A program made the position numbers and the translations under genes. Source: Schistocerca nitens (Eukaryota > Arthropoda > Insecta > Orthoptera > Acrididae). From it: a DNA stretch of 64,000 nucleotides. The stretch covers positions 501,162,109 through 501,226,108 of the forward strand of contig NC_064614.1 in NCBI RefSeq assembly GCF_023898315.1, read 5' to 3'. The notes below the pieces were generated by a model that saw nothing but the letters and a program-made list of their open reading frames with translations, did no database searches and was not told the origin of the DNA. Of the stretch, positions 39,450-50,385 are shown in pieces. The stretch's first letter is position 1; every line of letters begins with the position of its first letter.

Positions 39450-39662
39450 ACATGTCTGCAGCTATTGGTAGAGGAATACAAACAGGAAGTCCATCAACAC
39501 CAAGCTCCAGTGGTGGCAAAACATGGCAGATGTAAATTCTGTACATCAAGTTGTGACAATAAGGTACCGATGAAGTATTCAAATTGTAATAAACAAGTTC
39601 GTAAAACTCGCGTTGGATACCACTGCCCAAACTGTGGAATTCTAAGTAAATCTCTATTCTAA
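39450..39662 (+). pseudogene. Possible piggyBac-like transposase C-terminus (cysteine-rich)
   Basis: The frame LLVEEYKQEVHQHQAP, then GRCKFCTSSCDNKVPMKYSN, CNKQVRKTRVGYHCPNCGIL has Cys pairs spaced like the C-terminal cysteine-rich domain of piggyBac transposases (C-x2-C ... Y-x-C-x2-C ... H-C-x2-C). The rest of the transposase is absent. A generic zinc-ribbon fragment is the alternative. Confidence 0.35.
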
Positions 39663-39779
39663 TTTTTCCGATGATTTACAGTTTATATGCTAAGTAATAC
39701 TTTACTGCCCTACAATTCACTGAGGGTCAGAGCTTACATCATTGCTAAGATTGTTGTCATGTAGTTCTGTAAAATGATT

Positions 39780-39970
39780 AAAATGGCTCTGAGCACTATG
39801 GGACTTAACATCTTAGGTCATCAGTTCCCTAGAGCTTAGAGCTACTTAAACCTAACTAACCTAAGGACATCACAAACATCCATGCCCGAGGCAGGATTCG
39901 AACCTGCGACCGTAGCGGTCGCGCGGTTCCAGACTGTACCGCCTAGAACCGCTCGGCCACTCCGGCCGGC
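39780..39970 (-). mobile_element. SINE-A copy, imperfect duplication
   Basis: Complete copy. Flanks 39763-39779 and 39971-39989 are similar but not identical (AGTTCTGTAAAATGATT and AGTACTGTAAAAATTGATT). It shares CAGTTCCCTAGAGCTTAGAG and ACAAACATCC with the copy at 40663, a minor subfamily. Confidence 0.92.
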
Positions 39971-40039
39971 AGTACTGTAAAAATTGATTATATTGCAACA
40001 AACAAATCTACCCTTAAACACCATATCAGGTCACTATGA

Positions 40040-40256
40040 CTGGAAAGAGCATCTGTGCATATCTTTTTTAAGGAAGGTAGCGGGGTTAAAAAAGGTGTTG
40101 AAGGGTCGACGATTCCTGTCGGACGACAATGTGCAGCAGGCAGTTACCAGTTACGGATTTACTCGCGCAGCGGGACACAGTGTTTTAACGATGGCTGTCA
40201 CCAACCTGGTGCGTCTGTGGGGAGATTGCCACAATGCTCACGGCGGCTGCCTCTAA
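40040..40256 (+). pseudogene. Mariner (SETMAR-like) transposase C-terminal fragment
   Basis: The plus-strand frame LKKVLKGRRFLSDDNVQQAV, then TSYGFTR and NLVRLWGDCHNAHGG corresponds to the last third of mauritiana-type mariner transposases (LKKHLRGRRF.SDDEV..AV...L...W..C....G). It lies downstream of the catalytic residues. No terminal repeat was recognised. Its right end is near the SINE at 40309. Confidence 0.6.
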
Positions 40257-40308
40257 CAAACGGAAAGCTGAAACCGGCGAGGAAAAAGTGTAGTGGACAA
40301 TATCAAGG

Positions 40309-40504
40309 GGCCGGCCGAAGTGGCCGTGCGGTTAAAGGCGCTGCAGTCTGGAACCGCAAGACCGCTACGGTCGCAGGTTCGGATCCTGCCTCGGGCATGG
40401 ATGTTTGTGGTGTCCTTAGGTTAGTTAGGTTTAACTAGTTCTAAGTTCTAGGGGACTAATGACCTCAGCAGTTGAGTCCCATAGTGCTCAGAGCCATTTG
40501 AACC
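40309..40504 (+). mobile_element. SINE-A copy, GTTAAAGGCG subfamily, 10-bp duplication
   Basis: Duplication AATATCAAGG at 40299-40308 and 40505-40514. It is nearly identical to the copy at 37101-37298. The B box reads GGTTCGGATCC, with one change from the family consensus. Confidence 0.95.
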
Positions 40505-40662
40505 AATATCAAGGTCACATGTTATGAAATATCAACTGAAATCAAAGTTACAAAAATGTAATCGATAAAGCCCCCATATGGCTGAGACGAGCATATAAGA
40601 GAAATGCTAGCAATGAGGAGCATATCGCCATGTTGTGCCGACGGTGACTGGCGGTTGTAAAA

Positions 40663-40795
40663 TGATTCAAATGGCTCTGAGCACTATGGGACTTAACATC
40701 TGAGGTCATCAGTTCCCTAGAGCTTAGAGCTACTTAAACCTAACTAACTTAAGGACATCACAAACATCCATACCCGAGGCAGGATTCGAACCTAC
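40663..40795 (-). mobile_element. SINE-A copy, tRNA-like head lost
   Basis: Body and end are intact. The copy stops after GGATTCGAACCTACG, so most of the head is missing. It is a 5'-truncated or partly deleted insertion. No duplication was seen. Confidence 0.9.
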
Positions 40796-42297
40796 GGACG
40801 CTATGTGTTGCCTACTTCGGGACACCCACAACAGTGAGGCTGAGTGACCATGCTGTGCCCTTTTTCAAAACTCGGTCTCAGGAAACAAAAAAACAAAAAA
40901 AACAAAAACAAAAACAAAACAAAAAACAGTATACTGTCAGGATAGGCACTATTTTATATTTCCATCCTAAACGGCCATTCCTAGAAAAACTATGTCTGTT
41001 TAACTTTGGGTTTTGAGGAAACTCTCCAGATCTGTTAGGCTGCCATTACCTTGGTGGTCCCAACCACCAACTATTCCTCAGGAATGTAACCCAGCGCTCC
41101 TGGAGATATTCTTCCATCTGTCTTCCATCCGAGGAGGTTCTGTAACGCCACCGCTATCTTGGAGATCACCAATAATTACAATTTGAATGGCGTTGCCTTG
41201 AAATCAGAATTACTCCTGTAGAGAGTGAGTAATTTTAAGTCACTTCCATCTCTCTCTCACCTCGGGAACACAGAGAAAATCGGGAGGCACGTTTTCCTTA
41301 TATTAATGTGTAGCTTAATTCCCTACGAATTTTCCTAGATGAGCACATCGTAATTCTGCAATGGTTACTGTGCTGTACCATTAAGAGTTGTACGTGTGCA
41401 TCTGTTGCTCCCCACCTCTCTGTATCCCGTTGCTGGGCAAGGTGAACAGCTCTGTGTGACGTCAACTCTGGAAGTGCGTGAACGACCTCAAGAGACGTAG
41501 TAAAGCACGTAACTTTAGCAGCTGGTTAAAGGTCTCTAGTACTGGTGGATGAAAGGTATCTCCACCAAGCCTCGAACGTTCTCAGTGGGACACTTACTAG
41601 TCGCAAACTTTATTCACAAAATGGAAAGATCTTAGGATAAGGATTTTAAAGTTCGCCAGTTGCATTGATTGCTGGTAGTGTTCTTAAAGCAGCTTCTCAT
41701 ACGGCCATCAACGTCTCTCTCCCTCTCTTTTGTTTTACTTTACTGTTAGCTCCTAAAGCTTTATAGAAATTACATCGACATTCCAGAGTCGTCTTGTTTG
41801 AATATTGTCTTTACATGTTACATTCAGAATATCTCAGGACCTCACTGGCAAACTTGAGAGGTGATAAGTCACATAAAGACAATTTTTCTGAAGGATTATA
41901 TATTCTTTTAGCGTGTCAGTTACGAGTTGCTTGTTGTTCTGCTTCTATGACTTCAGTGAGCCTTCGCTGTTGTTATTTACATGTTTCGTTCTGCAGCCCA
42001 GAATGACTACGAATTAATGACATCACGACACGATTGTGTGAGGTGTGGTAGAAGAGACACTCATATTTAGGAGGATGTGCTGCCTAACAGGGACACTCGT
42101 GCAGCAGAACCTTTGCTGCACTTGATCTATGCCTTCGGGCAACTGCGGTCCTTCATCTTTAGAATGTGCATGGGAAAAGATGTGATATGAAAAGACAGTA
42201 TTTTGAAGGTGTGGCGATGGAGAGGTTTCGTAATACACTTTCAATCACTACTGGTTTTGTAGCACGTGTTATCGGCGAATGTTACTAACCAGGAAGG
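40796..42297. other. 1.5 kb with no recognisable gene or element
   Basis: It contains a CAAAA-rich simple-sequence run at 40885-40926. Otherwise only short open frames without known motifs are present. Confidence 0.5.
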
Positions 42298-42309
42298 TGT
42301 TGCATTAGG

Positions 42310-42502
42310 TTCAAATGGCTCTGAGCACTTTGAGACTTAACTTCTGAGGTCATCAGTCCCCTAGAACTTAGATCTACTTAAACATAACTAACCTAAGGAC
42401 ATCACACGCATCCATGCCCGAAGCAGGATTCGAACCTGCGACCGTAGCGGTCGCGCGGCTCCAGACTGTAGCGCCAAGAACCGCTCGGCCACTCCGGCCG
42501 GC
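42310..42502 (-). mobile_element. SINE-A copy, 12-bp duplication
   Basis: Full length. Duplication TGTTGCATTAGG at 42298-42309 and 42503-42514. It sits just left of the RTE fragment. Confidence 0.95.
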
Positions 42503-42539
42503 TGTTGCATTAGGGCCACCCAATTTTGCACCTCATATA

Positions 42540-43163
42540 GATTAGGAAATGAGACACTTAAAGTAGTAAAGGAGTTTTGCTATTTGGAGAGCAAAATAAC
42601 TGATGATGGTCGAAATAGAGAGGATATAAAATGTAGACAGTCAATGCCAAGGAAAGCGTTTCTGAAGAAGAGAAATTTGTTAACATCGATTATAGATTTA
42701 AGTGTCAGGAAGTCGTTTCTGAAAGTATTTGTATGGAGTGTAGCCATGTATGGAAGTGAAACATGGACGATAACCAGTTTGGACAAGAAGAGAATAGACG
42801 ATTTCGAAATGTGGTGCTACAGAAGAATGCTGAAGATTAGATGGGTAGATCACATAACTAATGAGGAGGTGTTGAATATAATTGGGGAGAAAAGTAGTTT
42901 GTGGCACAACTTGACTAGAAGAAGGGATCGGTTGGTAGGACATGTTCTGAGGCATCAAGTGATCACCAATTTAGTACTGGAGGGCAGAGTGGAGGGTAAA
43001 AATCGTAGAGGGAGACCAAGAGATGAATACACTAAGCAAATTCAGAAGGATGTAGGTTGCAGTAGGTACTGGGAGATGAAGAGGCTTGCACAGGATAGAG
43101 TAGCATGGGGAGCTGCATCAAACCAGTCTCAGGACTGAAGACCACAACAACAACAACAACATT
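42540..43163 (+). mobile_element. RTE LINE 3' fragment, 5'-truncated, frame still open
   Basis: It matches 16450-17066 of the long RTE copy at high identity, from LGNETLK through the ORF stop at 43138 and the (ACA)n tail at 43140-43163. It keeps an open frame 42584-43138 (184 codons) encoding the RTE C-terminal domain. Truncated at the 5' end, it lacks endonuclease and catalytic RT motifs. A target duplication was not evident. Confidence 0.9.
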
Positions 43164-43873
43164 GAATTTGTGCGCTAGTTGCTTCATCAGTATGCTTGTG
43201 ACATTGTCCTCCTCATACACACGTTATTCAGAAATGAGGCTGATCTTACGCTTCAGGGCAGTTACAATGGGACTTTTGGTACCCTATGTCCAACTGCTAC
43301 TAGATCTCATCAACAAATTTATTTGGAGGATATTTTGGCTGGAATGGTTGGAAAACGTATTCTAAGACTGTCTGCCTCTAGTCTCATCACGATGGAGGTC
43401 CAGCACAGTTCATAGTTGATGTGCGAGCATACTCTCCTGTACTGGTAGAAATTCCGTCTGCTAGCTGATAATTTTTACTAACTGAAGAAGGCGGTCTTAT
43501 TGAAAATTGGAGGCTTTTAAACTTTAATGGTAAATTAGTTGAAATAAATGGAATTCGTGATATGAGCACTGATTTTCCGGTTATTATTTCCATCTCTTTG
43601 AGGCTGTTTAGAAGCTTTTTACGAGGGCATACCACGAATATTGAACGAATTTAGGAATACTGTTAGGAAGTTTACACTTTCGTCTTGATTCATCATTATA
43701 TCAGTGGATTCAAATATTTCATCTTCCCCTAGTAGCGTATTCTCTATTCAATGATTTGTTGAATTATGGCATCTTTTGTAGCTGAAACAGTTCGCTCACA
43801 GTACTGTTCTTTGTGTAGTTCTTCTGCATAAGTGGATACATTTTTTTGATGAGTTATTCATAACTATTTACTA
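43164..43873. other. No recognisable feature
   Basis: About 700 bases between the RTE tail and a Tc1 end. No motif was recognised in the short open frames. Confidence 0.45.
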
Positions 43874-44440
43874 CACTATGTGATCAAATGCATCCGGATA
43901 CCCCCCAAAACATACGTTTTTCTTATCAGGTGCATTGTGCTGCGACCTACTGCCAGGTACACCATATCAGCGACCTCAGCAGTCATTAGACACAGTGAGA
44001 GAGAAGAATGGGGCGCCGCGCGGAACTCAGGGACTTCGAACGTGGTCAGGTGATTGGATTCAAAAATGGCTCCAAGCACTATGGGACTTAAATCTGAGGT
44101 CATCAGTCCCCTAGACTTAGAACTACTTAAACCTAATAACTTAAGGACATCAGACGCATCAATGCCCGAGGCAGGATTCGAACCTGCGACCGTAGCAGCA
44201 GCGCGGTCCTGGACTGAAGCACCTAGAACCGCTCGGCCACATCGGCCCACAACCTGCCATCGGATCGCCCCATTGTGTACCGTGATTCGTCACTCCACAC
44301 AATGTTTTTCCACTGTTCAATCGTCTAATGTTTACGCTCCTTACACCAAGCGAGGCGTCGTTTGGCATTTACCGGTGTTATGTGCGGCTTATGAGCAGCC
44401 ACTCGACTATGAAATGCAACTGGAGGTGCATAATGTTGGA
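43874..44440. pseudogene. Rearranged Tc1 remnant: N-terminus forward, catalytic part reversed, SINE between
   Basis: 43874-44060 is the left end of the Tc1 family seen at 37069: terminal repeat CACTATGTGATCAAATGCAT, then on the plus strand MGRRAELRDFERGQVIG, a typical Tc1 N-terminus. After the SINE, 44249-44440 reads on the minus strand as HKPHITPVNAKRRLAWCKE, then WKNIVWSDESRYTMGRSDGR, which matches 37690-37800 of the other copy. The two pieces belong to different parts and opposite strands of one transposase. A LINE fragment begins directly at 44441. Confidence 0.8.
44061..44248 (-). mobile_element. SINE-A copy at a Tc1 inversion junction, no target duplication
   Basis: The copy is complete but has slightly shortened body segments (ACTTAAATCTGAGG, CCTAATAACTTAAGG) also seen at 55907. 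Left flank TGATTGGATTC and right flank CACAACCTGCC are unrelated, and no duplication exists. It therefore marks a rearrangement breakpoint. Confidence 0.9.
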
Positions 44441-45775
44441 ATGGGACCGTTGGAGGAGCGATCGTATCAATAAATACCTTTATCCAAGAAGTTGTAGTAG
44501 GAAGAGTGGATGGCACACAGCTGTATCCAAAAGCCTTTTGCCGGCCTGAGTGGCCGAGCGATTCTAGGCGCTACAGTCTGGAACCGCGTGACCGCTATGG
44601 TCGCAGGTTCGAATCCTGCCTGGGGCATGGATATGTGTGATGTTCTTAGGTTAGTTAGGTTTAAGTAGTTCTAAGTTCTAGGGTACTGATGACCTCAGAA
44701 GTTAAGTACCGTAGTGCTCAGAGCCATTTGAACCAAAAGCCTTTATTTTATACCAAATCTTGAATATACTGGCTGCTTTATTGAGCGAAGAACAAAATTG
44801 TTCCAGATGACCTTTTTTCAGGAATTTGTATACAAGCACATTTACTTTTCCCATTTCCAAGTAATTATTCCAGTTAGGATTCTGGCGATAGGTTTTCAGA
44901 GTGAGATGGCGTTTTGCAACTTCTCTAAAGCATTTGGGATTCCACCAAGGAGAGAAATGTCGCTTCATAACAGTAAACGCTTTTCCTTAGGAATGCTGAT
45001 ATCCACTGCAGATTCTATAGCATTTATTAAAATTTTGCATGGTTCTTTTTCCTGTAAGTTGCTCTGTACAGTTTCGAGGATTCTTCGAACGGTGTCCCTA
45101 TATTCGTTCCAGTTGGCTTCCGCAGTTTTCCACTCATTATTTGTATAAAATATTTGTTTACTATCAACGTTTATGTTAATGAAGACTGAGTCAGTTTTAA
45201 GGTGTCAGTTAGAAAGTTCAATGAAACAAAGGGTACAAAGCGTTATATCTATTGTTGAGCTTCTGCGGAAGGCAGTAGACACCATATGGAGATCTCCATC
45301 GTTGACTGTCACTAGGTTATTGTCTTCGACGACAACCATCAAAGCCCTGCCATTCCTGTCAGTCGTGTCTCCGCGCCATGCAACATGGGAATTCAGGTTA
45401 CCATCTATCATAAATGGAAGCCGAAGCTGGTTTATTAGGAGTCTCAGGTCATCTTCCACGATTCTATATTGGGGAGCTCCATACACAGAGACTGCTACAA
45501 GATTTTGTGAGCAGCTTGTATTTTCACAGCACCTAATTCGTTTTCAATGTTTGCTGCATTGGGTGGGTATCTTTTACGCGGCAGCGCATTTTTTATTAAT
45601 GCAGCCGCGCCAGCTTTCTCATCGAGAGGGTCCTCGCTTATCACAAAATAATTTTTAAAGCGAACAGTCTGCTGAGACTTGAACCATGATTCACATAACA
45701 GGACTATATCTGGCCGACTCATAAATAGCTCTCTTTGTAAGCTTACTCTGTTGGAATTAGCTGATTTCGTGCTCT
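44441..45775 (-). pseudogene. LINE endonuclease-region fragment
   Basis: Minus-strand remnants of a non-LTR endonuclease and linker: ANSNRVSLQRELFMSRPD, IVLLCESWFKSQQTVRFKNY, EKAGAAALIKNALP, YGAPQYRI, FMIDGNLNSHVAWRGDTTDR (compare the GDFN-H-W block), then WNPKCFREVAKRH and, beyond the SINE at 44540-44734, KAFGYSCVPSTLP and SWIKVFIDTIAPPTVP. Gly-Asp of the GDFN motif is Asp-Gly here. Frameshifts separate the blocks. The RT domain is absent; the left end meets the Tc1 remnant. Confidence 0.75.
44540..44734 (+). mobile_element. SINE-A copy, 10-bp duplication
   Basis: Duplication AAAAGCCTTT at 44529-44538 and 44735-44744. It is inserted in the LINE fragment, so it is younger than it. The head and B box are complete. 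Confidence 0.94.
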
Positions 45776-47484
45776 ACGATCTGACTTGTCATCGAAACGT
45801 AACACACGTGATCTGCAACAGAACCGTTCCAGCAACTTTACGGCAGTCATGATGGCTTTACCTGTTTCTGGATCCCACAGACTGTTTGTTGATTCATCCT
45901 ATGATTTACACACACCAGACAGTAATAGGCTTCCAGTGGATTTTCATCTAATGCTTGCCAGCGACCTCCATGAACTCTTTGACCATCAATATTAGTCATT
46001 ACCGCCGCAATACTCTAAATGTTATCGCTCATCATAACTTGAAAAGATGATTTTATATCACTTAGTCTGGCGATAACGTGTGTTCTCGAACGCAGACGTC
46101 AATTTTATAATGTTTGCACTAGATGCTCTTCCAGTTTATGGAAAAGGTTCTAAGCGAGCTCCACATGACCTTTTTTTTTTTGTCTTTACATTAAACCATT
46201 CGAACAGTTTGCATATTGTCATTTGAAGTATCAATATCTGAAACGTCTTCTGAACCAGATGAAGGATGAATATTGCCATCACTGGTGTGATTTTCTTCTT
46301 AAGAAATATTCTCCTCGTTATCAGATGCATTTACTAATACACAGCTCAGCTGAAAGAACTCGTTTTGTAACGACAGCCATACAGAAATTACTACGATATA
46401 CGCGTGAACTGTAACTGCACAGATGATAAAATGTAACTATTACCGATAATGTACTATAATAATTTGAATGCAATTATCGACTTACATTGTCGCGTAACCT
46501 TCGCACATTTCAACAAAAGGGAATCAGATATTTACTTTGTCATAAAAAACTGTTATGCATATACCCCACCCATGTAGAAATAAAACTTGACTATTATACT
46601 TGTACATTCTGTGAATTTTTAAGCCCCTGTGGTCATACTAACCCGAGGAACACAAGTGTAATAAATTAAGTTTTAGCAAATGGGAGAAAAGTACTTCTAT
46701 TTAACTGAGCTTGAAGGTATTTAGACTGTTTAGAAAAACAAAGTCCTCAAGTATAGAGCAATATCATTTAAATATTAAAAATTTATGGAAGAATAAATTC
46801 ATTTTCGGATCAATACGACATTTACCGCACGCGCGTCGGAAAGACACGAATGCCAAGCTAATTCCTTGCCTACCTGTCGGTGCACATACGAGTATACCCG
46901 CATGGGAGTCGCGCTACGTTGCAACGTTGCATATACGCCGCAGCAACGCCCTCAAACGGAAACTTTTTGATCATTCGAGGTAAGAAAAGAAGGGAGATAG
47001 CGCTCTAGACTTCAGCTGTACGTTGTTTTGAAGCCAGAGCGGACGGGGCGTGCCGCCATTTCAAGTAGTCTGAAACATTAGCAGACTACTGTTTACGATT
47101 GCTTCTTGCTCGTAGTTACTGTTGTGTACATGTAACACCTGTTTTTAATACTAAAAATTACAGTGCTTGCTTGAATAACATAGTGTCAGTAAGGCAATTT
47201 CGAACGTCTTTTTGTTCTTGAATGCGTGTTTGCTTTAGTAATATGACACATTTGGCCTCGCCAATGCAACTTGTTTTTGTTGATGCATTTCAAATAACGA
47301 AGAAAAGAAGGATGTTACATGAAAAGGATGCTTTCGTAATGCCATTTAGTCCATTTTTACTATATTTGTATCGATAACAATACAATCATATACACAAAAC
47401 TCGCACACACATGATCGATGTCTCTGGCTGTTCTAAACAGAATCTTTTTTGATGGGGGAGAAAATGTTAACAATGAATAATTAT
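45776..47484. other. 1.7 kb without a confident feature
   Basis: The minus strand at 46187-46330 encodes a short acidic stretch (SDNEENIS, then a stop, then SGSEDVSDIDTSNDN) reminiscent of the acidic N-terminus of piggyBac transposases, but nothing confirms it. A small hairpin TAGTCTG/CAGACTA lies at about 47066-47090. The rest is unassigned. Confidence 0.4.
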
Positions 47485-47494
47485 CGGAGGGAGG

Positions 47495-47691
47495 CATTGG
47501 TTCAAATGACTCTGAGCACTATGGGACTCAACTGCTGTGGTTATCAGTCCCCTAGAACTTAGAACTACTTAAACCTAACTAACCTAAGGACATCACACAC
47601 ATCCATGCCCGAGGCAGGATTCGAACCTGCGACCGTAGCAGTCGCACGGTTCCGGACCGCGCGCCTAGAACCGCGAGACCACCGCGGCCGG
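47495..47691 (-). mobile_element. SINE-A copy, 10-bp duplication
   Basis: Duplication CGGAGGGAGG at 47485-47494 and 47692-47701. Complete copy with GCGGCCGGC at the head end. Confidence 0.94.
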
Positions 47692-47701
47692 CGGAGGGAG
47701 G

Positions 47702-48458
47702 AATCTAAAGTCAAATGTCAGAAATAAAACCACTACGATAAAAGTAAATAATGCAACCATAATTCATGTACTCAAAAGGAAATATTGCTCGTACGGTCCC
47801 ATTTACAAATGAAATGTGATATTATTAAACTTTAGACTACGATCGGATTGATTAGTACATCCGTAAACAACGCAAACTGGCATTTTTGATGAAACAACTA
47901 CGAGTCCACACAATGGGAGTACCCAACATAGTTCAAAACTGGGCACGGGCATGTCAGAGCGATGTCACGGGGAAGTATCACGGCGGTGAATCACAGAGGT
48001 ATGAATGCGGTGAACCTAATGTTTTGGGCTACTTAAGATGTCGGACGTAGGATTCAAGTTTGTGACGTAATGACACCTCTCTTCTTTTTTTACCCTCATG
48101 CTTATAATATTGTACATATTATATCGCTGATGCTAACCCATCGCCTAGCGTTTGTCTTTTCCGATAAGCGATTTTTTCGCACCGAGTAAGCCTGTTGATC
48201 TTGTTTGATCTGAGCATTCACAGGAGCAGAACGGACATTTCTACTGCTCCCATAATACCACGTACAAACGAACTTGAAGATAAAAAGGATGCTATGAACT
48301 GACTGGGAGGCGACTCATTCCTGTAATTCTGATGTTCCTTCAAGAAGATAATCAAATAAGGTAAACTGTCAGCTACTTATTTGTAGTTAACTTTCGTTCA
48401 TGCAATTATTAGTATATACCACATGTTTGAGATGATGCTTAGCACAGGGAAAAAAGTT
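47702..48458. other. No recognisable feature
   Basis: About 750 bases of AT-rich sequence between a SINE and the Merlin pair. Nothing was identified. Confidence 0.45.
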
Positions 48459-48466
48459 TAAGGTAG

Positions 48467-49011
48467 GGAAATACAGAAGCGTCCGATCTTACCCGTCGGC
48501 TTTGACCCATGACGTCACAAATACCGCGGAAACGACCATAAACAACAATTCCAATATGGCGGATATAAAAACATCGAATACGTATTGTAAACACTGAAAT
48601 ACACAAGTTTCACAAAAAGCCCAATGACTGTAACGGGACAAGCGTGGGAAATTGGGGGTTTTTGGGTGGGGAGAAACTAAATATGTCGTTATGCGGTGGG
48701 GGGAGTCTGCAGTGCCCCCCCATCCCCCCACAGGCTTCATTAGTGTCAAATCAATATTTTCGAATCATAGGCGGCCGCTGCCGCGGCCGCGGCCGCATTC
48801 CAAAAAAAAAACTCCCAACCTAACCTCAAGTGGGCTACGCTACAGATCAATATGTTCATCAAATTGCTTCATATTACGTATACATGTTCTTTAAACAAGA
48901 GTACATCAAACCATGTATTAGGTTTTCCGCGCCGTAATGACGTCACACACCACAACACGCTTACGTCACGGGTCAAAGCCGACGAGTAAGATCGGACCTT
49001 TCTGTTGACCC
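48467..49011. mobile_element. Short non-autonomous Merlin-type transposon (MITE), 8-bp duplication
   Basis: A 545-bp element with ~42-bp terminal inverted repeats: left GGAAATACAGAAGCGTCCGA followed by TCTTACCCGTCGGCTTTGAC; right, inverted, GGGTCAACAGAAAGGTCCGA followed by TCTTACTCGTCGGCTTTGAC. The 8-bp TAAGGTAG sits on both sides (48459-48466 and 49012-49019). No ORF of note. The interior has a GCGGCCGC-rich patch at 48769-48796 and short G/C tracts near 48690-48730. The terminal repeats match those of the transposase-bearing element at 49087-50870, and 8-bp duplications are what Merlin elements make. Confidence 0.85.
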
Positions 49012-49416
49012 TAAGGTAGCGGTATCGTGACATTTTCTTAACGAGTAACAAGCGAGGGCGTAGGTAGGCAATGTGCATGAAATTTTGAATCTACTGAAGC
49101 ACGGGATACAATCCATCGGCTTTGACCAATGACGTCATAGGTTGCTCATAGGTATTAATGTCTTTACTTTCCAGCAATAGATAATAAATCGGTTGTCTGC
49201 TGCCGATAAGCGCCATCATTGTACATTAAAAAATTTAATGTGGTTTTAAACGAGAGCTCTAGATACTGAGTAAAATTTTTTTCGTGTGCATTCATTTAAA
49301 TAACTGGTTGTTTGCAATTCATTCGGCACTTAATTTCATTCTTAGTGAGTTTGAGATAATTTGGACTTATAGTTTATTTTAGGAGAATTTTTAGTTTTTC
49401 ATTTTCGTTTATAGGT

Positions 49417-50385
49417 ATGGATTTATCTTTTCCAATGAATCTGGATGATTTAAAGGAGGCTGCGGGCGTAGACATGTTGGCCACGATTCGATTTTTACAA
49501 ATGTGTGGTCCTGTTGCCGATTATGTTAGATGTGAGTGCGGCGAACATATGCGCCTGACAAGTGTGTCTGCTCGTCGTACTCACGACTTATTCGTAAGGC
49601 GCTGCAGCAAAGATCGTTTGTGGCGGTCCGTTAGATCTTTCCGCCGTCGGTTCGAGAAATCCAAGCTCGCCTTGAGGTATATCATAAAAATTACATACTG
49701 TTGGTGTTTGAGGTATCCTGTGTGGCTGTGTGTGCATGAATGTCGTGTGAGTGAGTGTACAGTTGTAGATTGGTACTCTTTTTTAGGGAAGTTTGTGGAG
49801 AATACATAAAGTATAGCCGGCCGCGGTGGTCTAGCGGTTCTAGGCGCTCCGTCAGGAACCGCACGACTGCTACGGTCGCAGGTTCGAGTCCTGCCTCGGG
49901 CATGGATGTGTGTGATGTCCTTAGGTTAGTTAGGTTTAAGTAGTTCTAAGTTCTAGGGGACTTATGACCACAGATGTTGAGTCCCATAGTGCTCAGAGCC
50001 ATTTGAACCATAAAGTATAGGGGGCCGTTGGGGGGGGGGGGGAGGGGGGCGGGTGTTATAGTCGAAATCGACGAGTCGCGTTTTGGCAGAAGGAAGTACA
50101 ACGGGCGGGGGGGGGGGGGGAACCTCCGGTAGGATTACGGTTTTGGGGACTGTAGTTTCAGGTCAAGAATGTCACGATGTAGTTTTTAAAGTAGTTCCCG
50201 ATCGAGCGAAGGAAGTTTTGGTCACATTAATTGAAGATCATGTTGCAGAGAGTTCCGTAGTTATTTCAGACTTCTTTTTTCATATTGGGATTTGGGTAAT
50301 AGGGGTTATCAGCATCTTGTTGTTAATCACAATATTGAATTCACTGGGGCTTCAACTGAAGTATGGGATACAAATATTACGTACG
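49417..50385 (+). pseudogene. Merlin transposase (ISXO2-like DDE domain), frameshifted and interrupted
   Basis: The N-terminal half (49417-49770) reads MDLSFPMNLDDL, then a Cys pair in VRCECGEHMRLTS with a single later Cys (RRCSKD), FEKSKLALRYIIKITYCW, and VHECRVSECTVVDWYSF. A T-run at about 49770 shifts the frame into FREVCGEYIKYS, and the SINE follows. Beyond it, GVIVEIDESRFGRRKYNG (50053-50105) carries the first catalytic Asp. KVVPDRAKEVLVTLIEDHVA and ESSVVISDFF follow with the second, and then, in another frame, NRGYQHLVVNHNIEFTG. G-tracts replace coding at 50028-50046 and 50106-50119. The last catalytic residue is not visible. Bacterial IS1016/ISXO2 transposases are the relatives. Confidence 0.82.
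49817..50008 (+). mobile_element. SINE-A copy, 12-bp duplication, inside the Merlin transposase
   Basis: Duplication CATAAAGTATAG at 49805-49816 and 50009-50020. The head lacks two bases (CTCCGTCAGGAACC). It is younger than the Merlin element. Confidence 0.95.
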
